DNA of 64,000 bases from Diphasiastrum complanatum (Eukaryota > Streptophyta > Lycopodiopsida > Lycopodiales > Lycopodiaceae). Every line of letters begins with the position of its first letter. Within the stretch, counting starts at the first letter, position 1. The notes under the pieces were generated by a model. That model was not told the DNA's origin, searched no databases, and saw nothing but the letters and a program-made list of their open reading frames with translations. Location: contig CM055113.1 in the NCBI GenBank assembly GCA_029204225.1, positions 14,783,471-14,847,470 on the forward strand, written 5' to 3'. Positions 21,791-36,301 of the stretch are shown here, piece by piece. Both the position numbers and the translations under genes were made by a program.

Positions 21791-23772
21791 TTTGTAGAGT
21801 ATCAACTCTTGGTCCATAGATTAATAATCCGAATACTGCATATAGCAATAGGCTATTATAAGCAGCCAAAAATCTTGCGGTTGGACTGAGCTTAGTGGGC
21901 CAAAAGTTCATGCAAGTCTTATTTCCTCCAACCAACTTCCCCGAAGCCTTAACATCACCTCACAACAACAATTGTAGAAAGTGTGAACTAGTCGAGAGAC
22001 AAAAACATATGATTGTCAATGAGAAGATAAGAGAATTGAGGGTAATGAACAACGGACTCATTACTGACTATTGGAGTCCCAGGCATGACATTTGCTACTG
22101 ATTTAGAATTAAATTGTTATCTATAGTATTCTAAGAGCAAAACATTTGAACTTTGGTAAATGGTTGGAATTGAGTTTCAATTGGTTTCTATTGTAGCAAC
22201 GTTGTGTGGGCGTTGTCATCACCTAATTAAACTTTTCGTTTTCTTTGATTGAATCAACCCATAACTTAATAATAGTTACGGCAAAATCATCCAAGAAGCC
22301 GTGCAAATGCTACTTCTTATTGAGACGATCTAGGAGCCGCATTTTCTCAAACATGGGCTTTGACCTGGCAAAGTATGCGATACGGCGCTCTGCGAAATGC
22401 GCCGATGGACTGAGGCTGGTTTGTTGAATGCGTGCGGCGTTCAAATTCAATCTTAATAGAGCCTAGGTTCTGGCTTTAGAGATGTCAAGAAATAGTTCAA
22501 CATCTTTAAGTCCTCTCCGATTTGAAGTTGGAGTGGAAAATCGAAATTTGATTGAGCTTATGTTCCATCCTTTGGCTCTCGCTCTCCAATTTCTTTCTTT
22601 CCAAAAAGAATATCTTTTACTTTGTTTTCTTCGTCTTTTGAGATCTCTTGGTAGAGATCTTCGAACTTTTTCTTGTCGCGACTTTGCGATTGACCAATTT
22701 TTACACGCGCATTGAGAGTGATGAGCAGCGGATTCGATCGAAACCAAGAAAATGTTTCAGTGTGGCAAAAATCTAGAAAAACCAAGAGTTTGCAAAATGA
22801 ACGAGATATGAATACATAGGCATGATCTACCTTCTTTGTAATATATGATGTAAGTTCATTCAACTTTACTTGCATATATCATTCAACTTTGAAGAGCTCT
22901 ACTGACTTTTCCCAGAAGATGAGTACAAGTTATTTATATGCATTTCGCATTGGTAAAATAATGTCAATTAGATGCGAACGATCTTTTCTTTGGCAAACTT
23001 CAAAGTTCAAGTTTCATACTGCGAAATTGTACGGAGACAGGCATAATCTCCTTCTTGAAAAATTTGAAGAGGACAATTGCCACCTCTTCATGGCAACATG
23101 CCAACAACACAATACTAACATTTCTAACTTATAACAATTACTAACAATGTGGCAAAGGTTGTTCGCATCCAATCGACATTATTTCATCATTTTAAAATGG
23201 ATATATTATGATTGTCCGTATCTTTCACATCTTAACATGCAAAAGGATTACAAATGTATGTATCATGAGATCACATAGAAGCGTGAATAAACACATATAA
23301 CTCAAATTTAATTTACAACATAATCACATAGTTTTGTATAATCATAAATAGATAGAATTGTTGTGCCTTGTAGATTGCCATATGTATTGAGCAATAGGAC
23401 ATGGATCGTGTTTCTATTAGATTCTAACACAACTCAGGATATTTCATGATATTTTGTGAGGTTTTTTAATCCTCTTGCTTCCTAATATTTAATCTTATTG
23501 ATGGCGATTATATTTGCACACATTTGTAATCCAACGTAGTTTAATTTTCAATTTCCTACTTTTGATTTTTAATATCGCTTTTCCATGTTAAAAAATATTT
23601 TTTTATTATATGCAATTTGTTGTTTTAACAATTGTTCTGCAATCAAATTTGTTACTGTAAATTCAAAATTTCGACATTAGTAACCGTTAACTTTTTTTGC
23701 AAAAATTATCGGTGACTAAAGAAAAATTCTTCTCAAATCTTTACGTACATCTATTTGCTGATCAATAAGTGG
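21791..23772 (+). repeat. Segmental duplication, copy 1 (modules A-B-C)
   Basis: Module A (21791-21960), a 600-bp stretch unique to this copy (21961-22565), module B (22566-23588) and module C (23589-23772). Module B contains a minus-strand frame (KKKFEDLYQEISKDEENKVK) and a plus-strand frame (MSTSYLYAFRIGKIMSIRC), both also present in copy 2; neither is recognised. Copy 2 follows with the same order at a period of about 2.1 kb. Confidence 0.88.
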
Positions 23773-23884
23773 ATTCAACAACATTCAGTTACAAGAAGCT
23801 CTTTGTAATGGCTATGTGCTATTGATGAATCTCAATAACCATTTGTGTACCTGATAATTATTGATACATCTTTGGTGCATGTTC

Positions 23885-26090
23885 GTAGAGTATCAACTCT
23901 TGGTCCATAGATTAATAATCTGCGAATACTGCATATAGCAATAGGCTATTATAACCAGCCAAAAATCTTGCAGTTGGACCGAGCCTAGTGGGCCAAAAGT
24001 TCATGCAAGTCTTATTTCCTCCAACCGACTTCCCTGAATCCTTTGGCTTTTGCTCTCCAATTTTTTTCTTTCCAATTCAGAATATCTTTTACTTTGTTTT
24101 TTTCGTCTTTTGAGATCTCTTAGTAGAGATCTTCGAACTTTTTCTTGTCACAACTTTGCGATTGACCAATTTTTACATGCGCATTGAGAGTGACGAGTAG
24201 CGGATTCGATCGAAACCAAGAAAATGTTTCAGTATGACAAAAATTTAGAAAAACCAAGAGTTTGCAAAATGAACGAGATATGAATCACATAGGCATAATC
24301 TACCTTCTTTGTAATATATGATGTAAGTTCACAAAACTTTACTTGCATATATCATTCAACTTTGAAAAGCTTTACTGACTTTTCCAAAAGATGAGTACAA
24401 GTTATTTATATGCATTTCACATTGGTAAAATAATGTCAATTAGATGCGGACGATCTTTTCTTTGGCAAACTTCAAAGTTCAAATTTCATACTGCGAAATT
24501 GTACGGAGACAAGCATAATTTCCTTCTTGAAAAATTTGAAGAGGACAATTGCCACCTCTTCATGGCAACATGCCAACAACACAATACTAACATTTCTAAC
24601 TTATAACAACTACTAACAATGTGGAAAAGGTTGTTCGCATCCAATCGACATTATTTCATCATTTTAGAATGGATATATTATGATTGTCCGTATCTTTCAC
24701 ATCTTAACATGCAAAAGGATTACAAATGTATGTATCATGAGATCACATAGAAGCGTGAATAAACACATATAACTCAAATTTAATTTACAACATAATCACA
24801 TAGTTTTGTATAATCATAATTAGATAGAATTGTTGTGCCTTGTAGATTGCCATATGTATTGAGCAATAGGACATGGATCGTGTTTCTATTAGATTCTAAC
24901 ACAACTTAGGATATTTTATGATATTTTGTGAAGGTTTTTTAATCCTCTTGCTTCCTAATATTTGTTTTTTAATCTTATTGATGGCGATCATGTTTGCACA
25001 CATTTGTAATCCAACGTAGTTTAATTTTCAATTTCCTACTTTTAATTTTTAATATCGTTTTTCCATGTTTGTACTTATTCTATATTCATTTTTGGTGCGT
25101 GGCTATTTCTTTTGTTATGTGCTATTGATGAATTTTTAATAACCACTTTTGTGTTGATAATTACTGATTTTTCCTTGGTGCACAACTATTCATTTACCTA
25201 GCTATTTTTGATGAATGTATAACTACTATGGTTGTTTGTTGCATGGTTAGTTGCCAATTCCTGGTTATTTTGAATTCATTTCTGGTTCACGACTATTCAC
25301 TTGGCTATGTGCTATTGATGAATCTCAATAACCATTTGTGTACCTGATAATTATTGATTCATCTTTGGTGCATGACTATTTACTTGATTAGGTGTTATTG
25401 ATGAATCTATAACTACCATGGTTGTTTGTTGCATGATTACTCTTCAGTTCCTGATTATTCTAAATTTGTTTTTGGTGCACGACCATTTACTTGGCTAGGT
25501 GTTACTCATGAATTCCCAATAATCATTTCTATACCTGCTAATTGTCGATTCATTTTTCGTGCATGGCCATTCATTTGGGTAGGTGCTATTGATGAATGCA
25601 TAATTATTATGGTTGTCTGTTGCATGTTTATTATTTAATAATTGTGTGCATTCTATGACTGTGTTGCCTGAAGATTTTAAAAATATATAAATGTTTCAAT
25701 TTTAACATTTTTAGTATATGTTTTTATTTTTGTATGTGATTTAGTACATTTCAATTTTGTATTTCATATTTCAATTACAACACATGCTTACAATTTCATG
25801 TTTCTAGTATTATCAACTCATTAACTTTTTTATGATTTGTAATAACTTAATTGTGATTCATGAAGTGGGCTTTATTACGAAGCTGGGTCTGTAAATTGTT
25901 ATTCCTAACTAGTAAAAAAGATTTTTTATTATATGCAATATGTTGTTTTAACTGTTGTTCTACAATCAAATTTGTTATTGTAAATTCAATATTTTGGCAT
26001 TAGTAATCGTTAAGTTTTTTTGCAAAAATTATCGGTGACTAAAGAGAAATTCTTCTCAAATCTTTACGTACATCTACTTGCCGATCAATA
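23885..26090 (+). repeat. Segmental duplication, copy 2 (modules A'-B'-C')
   Basis: A' (23885-24043) is fused directly to B' (24043-25067), lacking the 600-bp part present in copy 1. C' (25912-26090) is separated from B' by 840 bp holding a tandem array. Identity to copy 1 is well over 90 percent by eye in B. C' ends exactly where an LTR-end sequence begins (26091). The 112 bp between C and A' is one unit of the same tandem array. Confidence 0.88.
25075..25640 (+). repeat. Diverged tandem array, about 190-bp higher-order unit of two half units
   Basis: The marker G(C/T)TATTGATGAAT and its variants recur at about 25113, 25201, 25303, 25387, 25494 and 25578, so spacings alternate between roughly 85 and 105 bp. 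Each half unit also carries TTTGGTGC(A/G) and ACTATT/ACCATTTACTTGG words. No coding potential is evident. Confidence 0.8.
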
Positions 26091-26220
26091 TGTGAAAGTA
26101 CTGTACTTTAGGACCATAATTGGATCTACAAAAGATCCACAAGAGTGATTGGGTGCTTTCTTAACAATCTATCAAAAAACTAGACACAAAAAAGTTGATC
26201 TAGATTCTCACTACTAGTTC
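26091..26220 (+). mobile_element. LTR-end fragment, same family as the 32.9-34.3 kb LTR but opposite strand
   Basis: TGTGAAAGTACTGTACTTTA and the next roughly 110 bp match, as the reverse complement, the outer end of the LTR at 34.17-34.30 kb (CAAGAGTGATTG, TTAACAATCTATCAAAAAAC, TTGATCTAGATT). It is truncated at its right side and follows directly on duplication module C'. Confidence 0.8.
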
Positions 26221-26221
26221 T

Positions 26222-26565
26222 TTTTGCTTCTGTGCTCTGGTGACCACCATCAAGGGTGCACTTGGTTTATTCTGAGCTACTGGTCTTTGTTTGATTGTTA
26301 TCAAATTTACAGGTGCTGTAGCTGGTGGTGGCTTCAATCTTGCTGGACAATCTTTATAGCAATGCCCATAACTATAGTCACGACAGAATGGTACAAATTT
26401 TTTTTTATTTGGACATTCTGCAACTCTGTGATTTTTTCCACATGCAAAGCATCCAAGTGGTGCTCTGGTCCAATTTCTAGAAGCTTGTTGTTGAGCGACA
26501 ACATAAATGGCATATTGTTCTGAAGATCCACCTTCCTAATCATTACCATAGTTCCATTGCTCAAC
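26222..26565 (-). mobile_element. Retrotransposon gag fragment with zinc knuckles
   Basis: On the minus strand one frame reads GCFACGKNHRVAECPN and then VPFCRDYSYGHCYKDCPA, two adjacent Cys/His knuckles of gag type, followed by a Pro-rich stretch. The first knuckle has three residues, not four, before its His. Only about 100 codons remain. It abuts the LTR fragment, but the orientations do not fit one element. Confidence 0.6.
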
Positions 26566-26619
26566 ACTTCCGTAAGGTTCTGGTTCCATCAAATGTAATT
26601 CATCAAATAAATCAAGTAA

Positions 26620-27509
26620 AAAAAAATCCGTCTAGCACTGTATTTGAAAATTATATCTTACTTTTAGTCGGTGATCATGCACAGCTTCCAGCTATTTGTA
26701 AACACAAATCAGAATCACTTTGTTTAATATGTCATCTTTCAAACTCTCCATTCTGGAAAATTGCAACACACTTGCAGCTATCCTACTCAATTAGACATGT
26801 TGAAGATCCCGAATACCTTAATTTCCTGAACAAAATTAAATTCCAAAAGCCCACGCAACTGGAAATAGACGAAACATTAACTAGTTGTGCACTTTCTAGG
26901 TCCGACATACCTGAAGTAACAAACCATAATACGACCATCATATGTACTCATAGAGAAGATGTGCTCTATTTCAACAACCTCATCTGAGAAAAACTATTTT
27001 CTACCTTTGATATACTACAAATTTCTGTTAAAACAAATGCTACATTCAAAAGCGACCTGACAACATGGATCAGTGATCCATTCTTCCATCAAATTCCAAA
27101 ACTAGCTATAGGAGCAAAGGTGATGATACTTGCAAACTTGGATATTTCAAATGGTATAGTCAATGGCACCATAGCTCACATAACTGCCTTCAAATATTCC
27201 AAGATTCATGAATTGACAACAATCATCATTCAAACTGAAACTCAAAAAAAAAAAAATCAATATAACAAGATATGCATTTGCAAAAATTTGATTCGATACG
27301 AAAATATTTTACAAATCTACATTTCCAATAATGTTAGCATATGCTATCACTGCACACAAAGCACAAAAAAAGCCATCCTAGATGTAAGATCAAATTTTGC
27401 ACCTGGCTTGGTTTATGTCATGTTATCTCGAGTAACAAAACGTAAAAACTTGTTGTTAACAACTAAATTGACACCAGAACATTTCCAACCGATATTGATT
27501 TCCGTCTGA
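26620..27509 (+). pseudogene. PIF1/RecD-like DNA helicase, C-terminal half
   Basis: SF1B helicases of this kind unwind DNA 5'-3'. Here the frame opens with ENYILLLVGDHAQLPAIC (motif III GDxxQLP), then HLQLSYSIRHVEDPEYLNFL, TIICTHREDVLYFN, GAKVMILANLDISNGIVNGT and FAPGLVYVMLSRVTKRKNLL (motif VI region). One in-frame TGA at 26985-26987 lies in otherwise continuous code, and the motif V stretch (normally AYAxTxHKSQG) is degraded before KAILDVRSNFAPG. Walker A and B would lie upstream but are absent; a gag scrap sits there instead. The GIY-YIG gene follows on the same strand 125 bp later, perhaps the same transcript. Confidence 0.75.
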
Positions 27510-27634
27510 AACATAAATATCCGAAATACTGTCATATCTTCAGAGATGTACTATAATCATTTTTACCCACTTATTTTGTCTTCATGTATGATTTTATATT
27601 TTTATTTTTAAATATGTCTTTCTGATATTTGCAG

Positions 27635-28885
27635 ATTATCAGAAAAGGAAATGGCATACGAAATTGAGTATGATCCAAAAGAGGTAATTATACAAATTTC
27701 ATTTCCACTTTGGACTCATAAATGTCCTTTCTCGGAATAACTACAATATCAAATTCATTGTTTCAGTTATTTCAAAAATTGAAAGCCGAGGTCTCCTCTT
27801 CGAAAACTTCTCCTGAAATACCATCATCCACAGAAAAAATATTCCCAACAACAAAACAGATGTTCTTATTGAACTCCTGTGGTATTGATCCAAACACATA
27901 CAAGGAAGGCTTCCAAACAAATTTAGCTCTAGGCAGATTCATTGAACAAAAGAAGCACGAAAGAGGTCAATACATCAATCAATATCGTATATATACATCT
28001 TTTGAAATGCCATTCTTATTTCGGGGTTTTTAAAACATCTAAATAACATATTCTCCATAAACATCCCTGCAACAATCACAACAAATCGACCAGCAATACA
28101 ACATTTTGATGCTATGTTAAATAAGAACTACTACACAGCGAGAAATCTTTACTTTGGCTACAAGATTCCAATTGATAATTGGAAAGACATGAGTCATGCT
28201 AAACTGAATGCAATCACAATGGATTTGGGAAAAAAAATTAGGCCACTTGTCAGATGACAGCACAAAGCTAACAGATGGGCCGATTCAAATTGACACGATT
28301 TTGGAGATTCTCAAAGGCGAAGTTTATGCAATGATCACTAACCTAGTAAGTGTGTGTTGCCATCTACATTTCCATATATGTGATTATAAATAATCGTTTT
28401 AACTCATTACATATTAATACAAAATTTCTTGCAAGAAGAAACTTCTCCATCGGCATTGCCATCTACATCCAGTACGTAGGTGAATTTGAACCATACAATG
28501 ATCTTCTTCTTTATTTATAAGCTTTCCATTAAACTAATATGATTTCCGGTTGCAGGAAACAACATCAACAAAAAAATGTCCAAGATCAAATATTCAATCT
28601 ACAAAATAGAATGCAAAGAAACCCATGGTGTCTACATCGGCCAAACATGCAATCTACGACGTCGATTGCAACAGCATGCAAGGCTACCACCCAAAAAAAA
28701 TGAGAAAACACTATTCTATGGACCGATCTTTTTATGAGCAGTTTCATGTTCAAGTTTTAGATGTTGTTGAAGATAGAAATATAGCTAACAGAATCGAAAG
28801 GTTTTATGTTCGACATTATAAATCAACAAGCGAGTCTGGATACAACAAACTAAGATGTAATTCTGTAAATTCAAAGGCATACTAG
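27635..28885 (+). pseudogene. Spliced gene ending in a GIY-YIG endonuclease domain
   Basis: Exon-like blocks with GT-AG borders: 27635-27683 (LSEKEMAYEIEYDPKE), from 27767 (LFQKLKAEVSSSKT ... LLNSCGIDPNTYKEGFQTNL), about 28045-28250 (TARNLYFGYKIPIDNWKDMS), about 28255-28350 (DGPIQIDTILEILKGEVYAM), and a last exon from 28556. The last exon encodes a GIY-YIG domain: KYSIYKIECKETHGVYIGQT, then NLRRRLQQHARL with the Arg and His, and, past a one-base slip in an A8 run (28693-28700), DRNIANRIERFYVRHY with the metal-binding Glu and a final GYN. Known GIY-YIG domains cut DNA. The N-terminal part is unknown to me. Frameshifts near 28250 and 28700 make this copy inactive. Confidence 0.75.
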
Positions 28886-31950
<3,065 letters not shown>

Positions 31951-32066
31951 CTGAAGTGCCAGTATACCATATTAGGACTATTCCATGTCCTTAACAAAAT
32001 ATGGCCATAGCATTATTCCTCCCTTAAACTGGTTATGTCCTGAAAACGGTAAAACATTCATTTTCA

Positions 32067-32290
32067 TCAATGTGATGCTAGTCTAGCTCTATTTTTGTAC
32101 CTCACTAGACCTTGCCCTCCTTGAGGTTCTTCTTCCTCAGCTATGACAAGATCAAACATATCTTGGAGCACAAGTAGTGACTCCATTCTTACTTTCCAAG
32201 TTGAATAATTATTAGAATTTAGCCTTTCACTAGCCTCAAGAAGATAGGCTCCAATTGAACCCATTCTATCTAGTAACAAGTACAACAAAT
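32067..32290 (-). mobile_element. Ty1/copia gag N-terminus
   Basis: ERLNSNNYSTWKVRMESLL and DMFDLVIAEEEEPQ are the usual start of copia gag (UBN2 type: L-x-N-x-NY-x-x-W). It lies about 600 bp downstream, on the minus strand, of a primer-binding site and LTR, so it is the gag of that element. Confidence 0.8.
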
Positions 32291-32877
32291 GTACTATTCA
32301 AAGGCTCTCCCTTCTTCCTTTCTCAGAATTTAGCTTAAATGCTACTCTCCTGAATCTCACTAGACCCAAGAAGCAAGATCTATAATGATCTTGAACTCAA
32401 AAAGATTTGGAAAACAGTATTCTACACAATCTATTCACTTAGAAGCTTGGATTTGACTCTTGGAAGTGCCAATGCCTTCCAATAGTGTTTAAAATGGTTT
32501 TAGTTTCACTCTTGAACTAAATAACATAAGCCTCAAACTCTCTTTCAAGGATTTGTAGGTTTAATAAGCTTCTAACACCATTTACTCATCAAATCTATGA
32601 AGAAAACAATGGTTTTTCATAAGCACATCACTAGTTTCACTCTACACAACTTGTTTGAAGCTCAAATATTGAAAAAACACAAAGTTTTGGTGAAAGTACA
32701 ACTCCAGCAGCCTCTCACACGTGTGAGAAGTACATCTAAACTTTCCACACTAATTTGAACCTCAACATTACAAGTAAACTATTAGAAAAGGTCGCCCTCC
32801 TTCAAAATAAATCTCGCACCAATGCTTTCACCAAAATGAAGATTTTTTGATCATCAACTAAGCTCTTTGACTTGTTT
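32291..32877 (-). other. Untranslated leader of the copia element
   Basis: Non-coding stretch between gag and the primer-binding site on the minus strand. It contains a CTCACACGTGTGAG palindrome near 32716. Confidence 0.5.
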
Positions 32878-32886
32878 CTGATACCA
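32878..32886 (-). other. Primer-binding site complementary to initiator tRNA-Met
   Basis: Minus strand reads TGGTATCAG directly after the LTR end ACA, the standard copia primer-binding sequence (family: TGGTATCAGAGC). It deviates after nine bases (AAACAAG). Confidence 0.75.
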
Positions 32887-34298
32887 TGTAAAAAATCAAA
32901 GTTTAAGGACTGAATTTGATCTACAAATGATCACAAAGAGTGATTGGTAGCTTGGGATCTTGATCTATATCAAGACTAGCTTCCAAATCTAGCTTCTACT
33001 TGACAATCTTTGTGATTCCAAGCAAGAACAATAAAAAATGATGATCCACGGCTTCACACGTGTGAAGTACAGCTAATGTACGGCCTGATAACAAAGAAAT
33101 AGTTTACTAAACATCTACTTAGCATTCATCCACAAAGAAAGTGCCTAAGAGAGTGAAAAAACAAAGATTGCTTCACAAACCAAGATTTCTCATCATTAGC
33201 TCAATAATTGATCCATCATGGATCAAGTACAAAATCACAATAATCTCTCTCAAAGCTGGATCTAGCACATGTGGGACAGCTCATTGTACTCATCCATATC
33301 CACTTTGGATAAGATCTATCAAGTTTGCCACATCATCCACTGGTGGTTTGTGTTGACCTTCTAGATTCCTACAATCTAGGATGTAACTCCTATAATTTAG
33401 GAGATGTCATATTAGACTCAAATGAAGTCATTTCACACGTGTGGATAGGTCCCCTTTAAGAGGTGGTGAAAGATCCTTCATGGACATCATTCTCTATTGG
33501 AGTCTCAAAAGTTCCTAGTTTGTAGCTGGATTTTTTAGACACTTCTAAAAGCATTCATTCATCTAGCAAGAGAGTTGTAAATAGATCAAGCTAAATTTGA
33601 GGAGTTGAAGATTTGCCAAAAATTGGCAAATCTAGCTTGATAAAAAATGATGTAGAATCATGTAAATATACATAAGTGGGTCCCACACATGTGTGGCCAT
33701 GGAGCCAGTGGGAAACCTATCCTACTATAGGTTAGATCAAGTCTAAAGGGTTGGTCATGTCATTTTGGTAGTGATTCCTAGATTATAGGACCTACACCTA
33801 AGTTTAAGGTGAAAAATTGACCAACTAGTCACCTACTAGGCAAGACTCTAGGAAATAGACTAGGGTTTCATTTTAGGGCAAAAAGACTAAGTTAACTTCC
33901 TTTTTACATGCTGGAAATTCACCTAACTTTACAAAGGAAGTCACTTTTGCTATGTATTCCATCTCTCCATAGTAAGGAGATAGATTATTTTTGGAGCTCA
34001 TTGGCAATCTCGAGCTAGTTCACAGTGTACATTGAGTTATCCTGATTCAAATGGAACCAAATTAATTTCTACTTCAAACTTTGTCTACAAGTCCTATAGC
34101 AGGCTGTGGTTCACACGTGTGGGCTTGGATTCAATGTTGATCAATTCTTTTGATTGTTAATGCTTGTTGTTTGTCAGATTGCCAATCTAGATCAACTTTT
34201 TGATGACTAGTTTTTTGATAGATTGTTAAGCAAGCATACAATCACTCTTGTGGTCTTTCTAAGATCCATTTATGGTCCTAAAGTACACTACTTTCACA
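32887..34298 (-). mobile_element. Copia LTR, 1.41 kb, with TG...CA ends
   Basis: On the plus strand it begins TGTAAAAAATCAAAG and ends CTACTTTCACA, so the minus-strand LTR runs TGTGAAAG ... TTTTTTACA and is followed by the primer-binding site and gag. The two ends are diverged inverted copies of each other over roughly 100 bp (GATCTAC..AAGATC, CACAA.GAGTGATTG). Inside are several copies of the palindrome CACACGTGTG (about 33055, 33433, 34112; CACACATGTGTG near 33688). No 3' LTR partner is in the window except an inverted fragment at 26.1 kb. Confidence 0.75.
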
Positions 34299-34314
34299 AT
34301 CTTTTCATCAAAAG

Positions 34315-34475
34315 AAAATTTACAATTCCTTACACTCTACCATAGAATGGGGTGTCAAAATGCAAGAAAAGATCAATTATGGACAAGGTGAGATGTGTTA
34401 TGCATGAAAGGGAGCTTTGGAATTTTTCGCATGTAGAAGTGGCAAGCATGGCAACCAAACAAAAATTTGATAACT
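34315..34475 (+). mobile_element. Copia integrase fragment, plus strand
   Basis: One frame reads IPYTLP-stop-NGVSKCKKRSIMDKVRC and VMHERELWNFSHVEVASMAT, recognisable as the integrase block TPxQNGVxERKNRTIM...AR.ML....P..FW.EA. It begins only about 17 bp outside the LTR end at 34298. Confidence 0.7.
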
Positions 34476-34903
34476 GAAAGTATAAATTTGATCAACACCT
34501 AGAAGATCAAATTATTATTAGATAAGAAAATTATTATCTTGCATATGGTGGATAAGACTTGGTCACAATTGCTTGGAAGGACTTGTGTCTCCAAATATGA
34601 AGTGATAACTCTAGTTGAATCAAACGTAGACTTGAATCCAATCGTTGCATGTGGCATGTTGGACCTATGATTTCTGCATCCACTATTCATGGCGGCACCA
34701 TGATTTCAAAGAAGTAGATGGCATGTATATGCTCATGCTAATTTACTTTGTGGTTGTAACTTAGTCATTTGTTGTCATGTTTGAAATGTGCTCAAGTAGA
34801 CTCAATTGATTAAGAGGCACCCAAGTGCCCATAATTAGTGAAGCTAAGTAGTGTGCCATACTGTAATGTGAGTAGGGACACATCTTAAGAGATTAAAGTC
34901 ATA

Positions 34904-34904
<1 letters not shown>

Positions 34905-34989
<85 letters not shown>
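34905..34989. repeat. (TC)n microsatellite, about 42 units
   Basis: Perfect TC tract between two oppositely oriented copia integrase pieces. Confidence 0.97.
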
Positions 34990-34990
<1 letters not shown>

Positions 34991-35080
34991 ATTATCAAAA
35001 GATTCAACAATCACTCCAATTTATTCATCATCTCATCAAATGTAGCATGCCTAGAAGCCATAAGCTTTCGTGCATTCATG

Positions 35081-35310
35081 TCATACATCTTGTATGTCGT
35101 GGCTTCTTGTTATAGCCAAGAAAATATACTTGACAGCGTTTGCATTCAATTTTCTTTGTTTCTCATCAATAATATGTGCGTAAGCATCACAACCAAATAC
35201 TCTCAATTGAGAAATATTAGGTTTTTTTCTAATAAAAGACCGATTCACGATGTGAGTTGTTGTGCTACAAGCTTCTGTGTGAAAATTTGTCAAAATTTAT
35301 CTTGGATATT
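35081..35310 (-). mobile_element. Copia integrase C-terminal fragment, minus strand
   Basis: Minus-strand frame HIVNRSFIRKKPNISQLRVF, then GCDAYAHIIDEKQRKLNANA and VKYIFLAITRS, the part of copia integrase after the catalytic core (family: KP....LRVFGC.AY.HI....R.KLD). Only about 75 codons. Confidence 0.75.
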
Positions 35311-36300
35311 TGTGTGTTTCTAGTTTGTGAAAAATATCACATGTGTAGTGAATGTTCCCACATGTAGAAAAAGTAAAAATAGTTTAGTCATGTTGACTTA
35401 AGGGGTATCATAAAGATTTTGTATCAAGCATCTTGGTGTAGAATTTTGATAGGGCCAATTTTGGCTTTAGAGGTCAAATGGTCAAGTACACATGTTTTGT
35501 CATGATTAGGCCAAAATTCAATTGTGATGTAACTCGAGCTAGTTAGGTTGCTTACACATGTCAAGTTTAGGTTTGATGAGTGATGCACCCTATGTGGTGG
35601 CAAAAGTTAAAGGGTCCAATCATAAGTGAGAAAATTGGTAGAAGGGCCCAATCAAAATCAAACGATGTGAAGTCACTCATCCAATAGGATGTTAGAGGTC
35701 TTAGAAAAGATAGGATTGAAGCATGGATCTCCACGAGTTCTATATGTACATTGATTTTCTATCATAATCTAATGTGAGTTTTTGAGTCAATTTGGAGATT
35801 CATCGATTTTGAGTGTATTTCTCTCTCTACCCTTCACCAAAAGTGGTGGTTTCTCTCTCTACCCGAGGAGAGGAGCTTTTTGGGACTTATTTTCAGTAGT
35901 ACATGTTTCCACACGTGTGAAACTACTTTGGTTATGAATGTATGCATGTAACTTTGCCTCTTTGCCTTAGATTTCATCAATTGACATTGGATTTCAATCA
36001 ATAGAAGATCTATAGTGCAAAAGCTTCGCTTAGGAGATCAATTTTACACTTTACGGCATTCCCACATGTGTGAAGTTTCACATTTGGCCCAAAAGGTATT
36101 TGGCAAACCTTTACTATTCAGCATTGCCTAGGCCATCTCAACAATAAATTTGTTTTTTTGTTCTACAACTCCATTTTGCTATGGAAAATAAGATATTTTT
36201 GTTATTTACTTTTTTCTCTTGTTGTTTTTACTCGCCACTTTCATAGTGCGAAGTACATGGCAAGATCTATTAGAGGACACACCTTGGTGAGTAAAGTTGA
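35311..36300. other. Unassigned repeat DNA with CACACGTGTG palindromes
   Basis: No coding motif. It contains TCCACACGTGTGAAAC near 35910 and CACATGTGTGAAG near 36062, the same words as in the copia LTR, so it may be LTR-derived. Borders not found. Confidence 0.4.
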
Positions 36301-36301
36301 T

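Noticed and set aside
28556-28885. GIY-YIG domain as the tail of a Penelope-like element
   Set aside because: No reverse transcriptase of Penelope type precedes it; the upstream gene is a helicase, and the exon borders are spliced.
26620-28885. Helitron
   Set aside because: No Rep/HUH motif, no 5' TC or 3' CTRR hairpin end found. The helicase alone is not proof.
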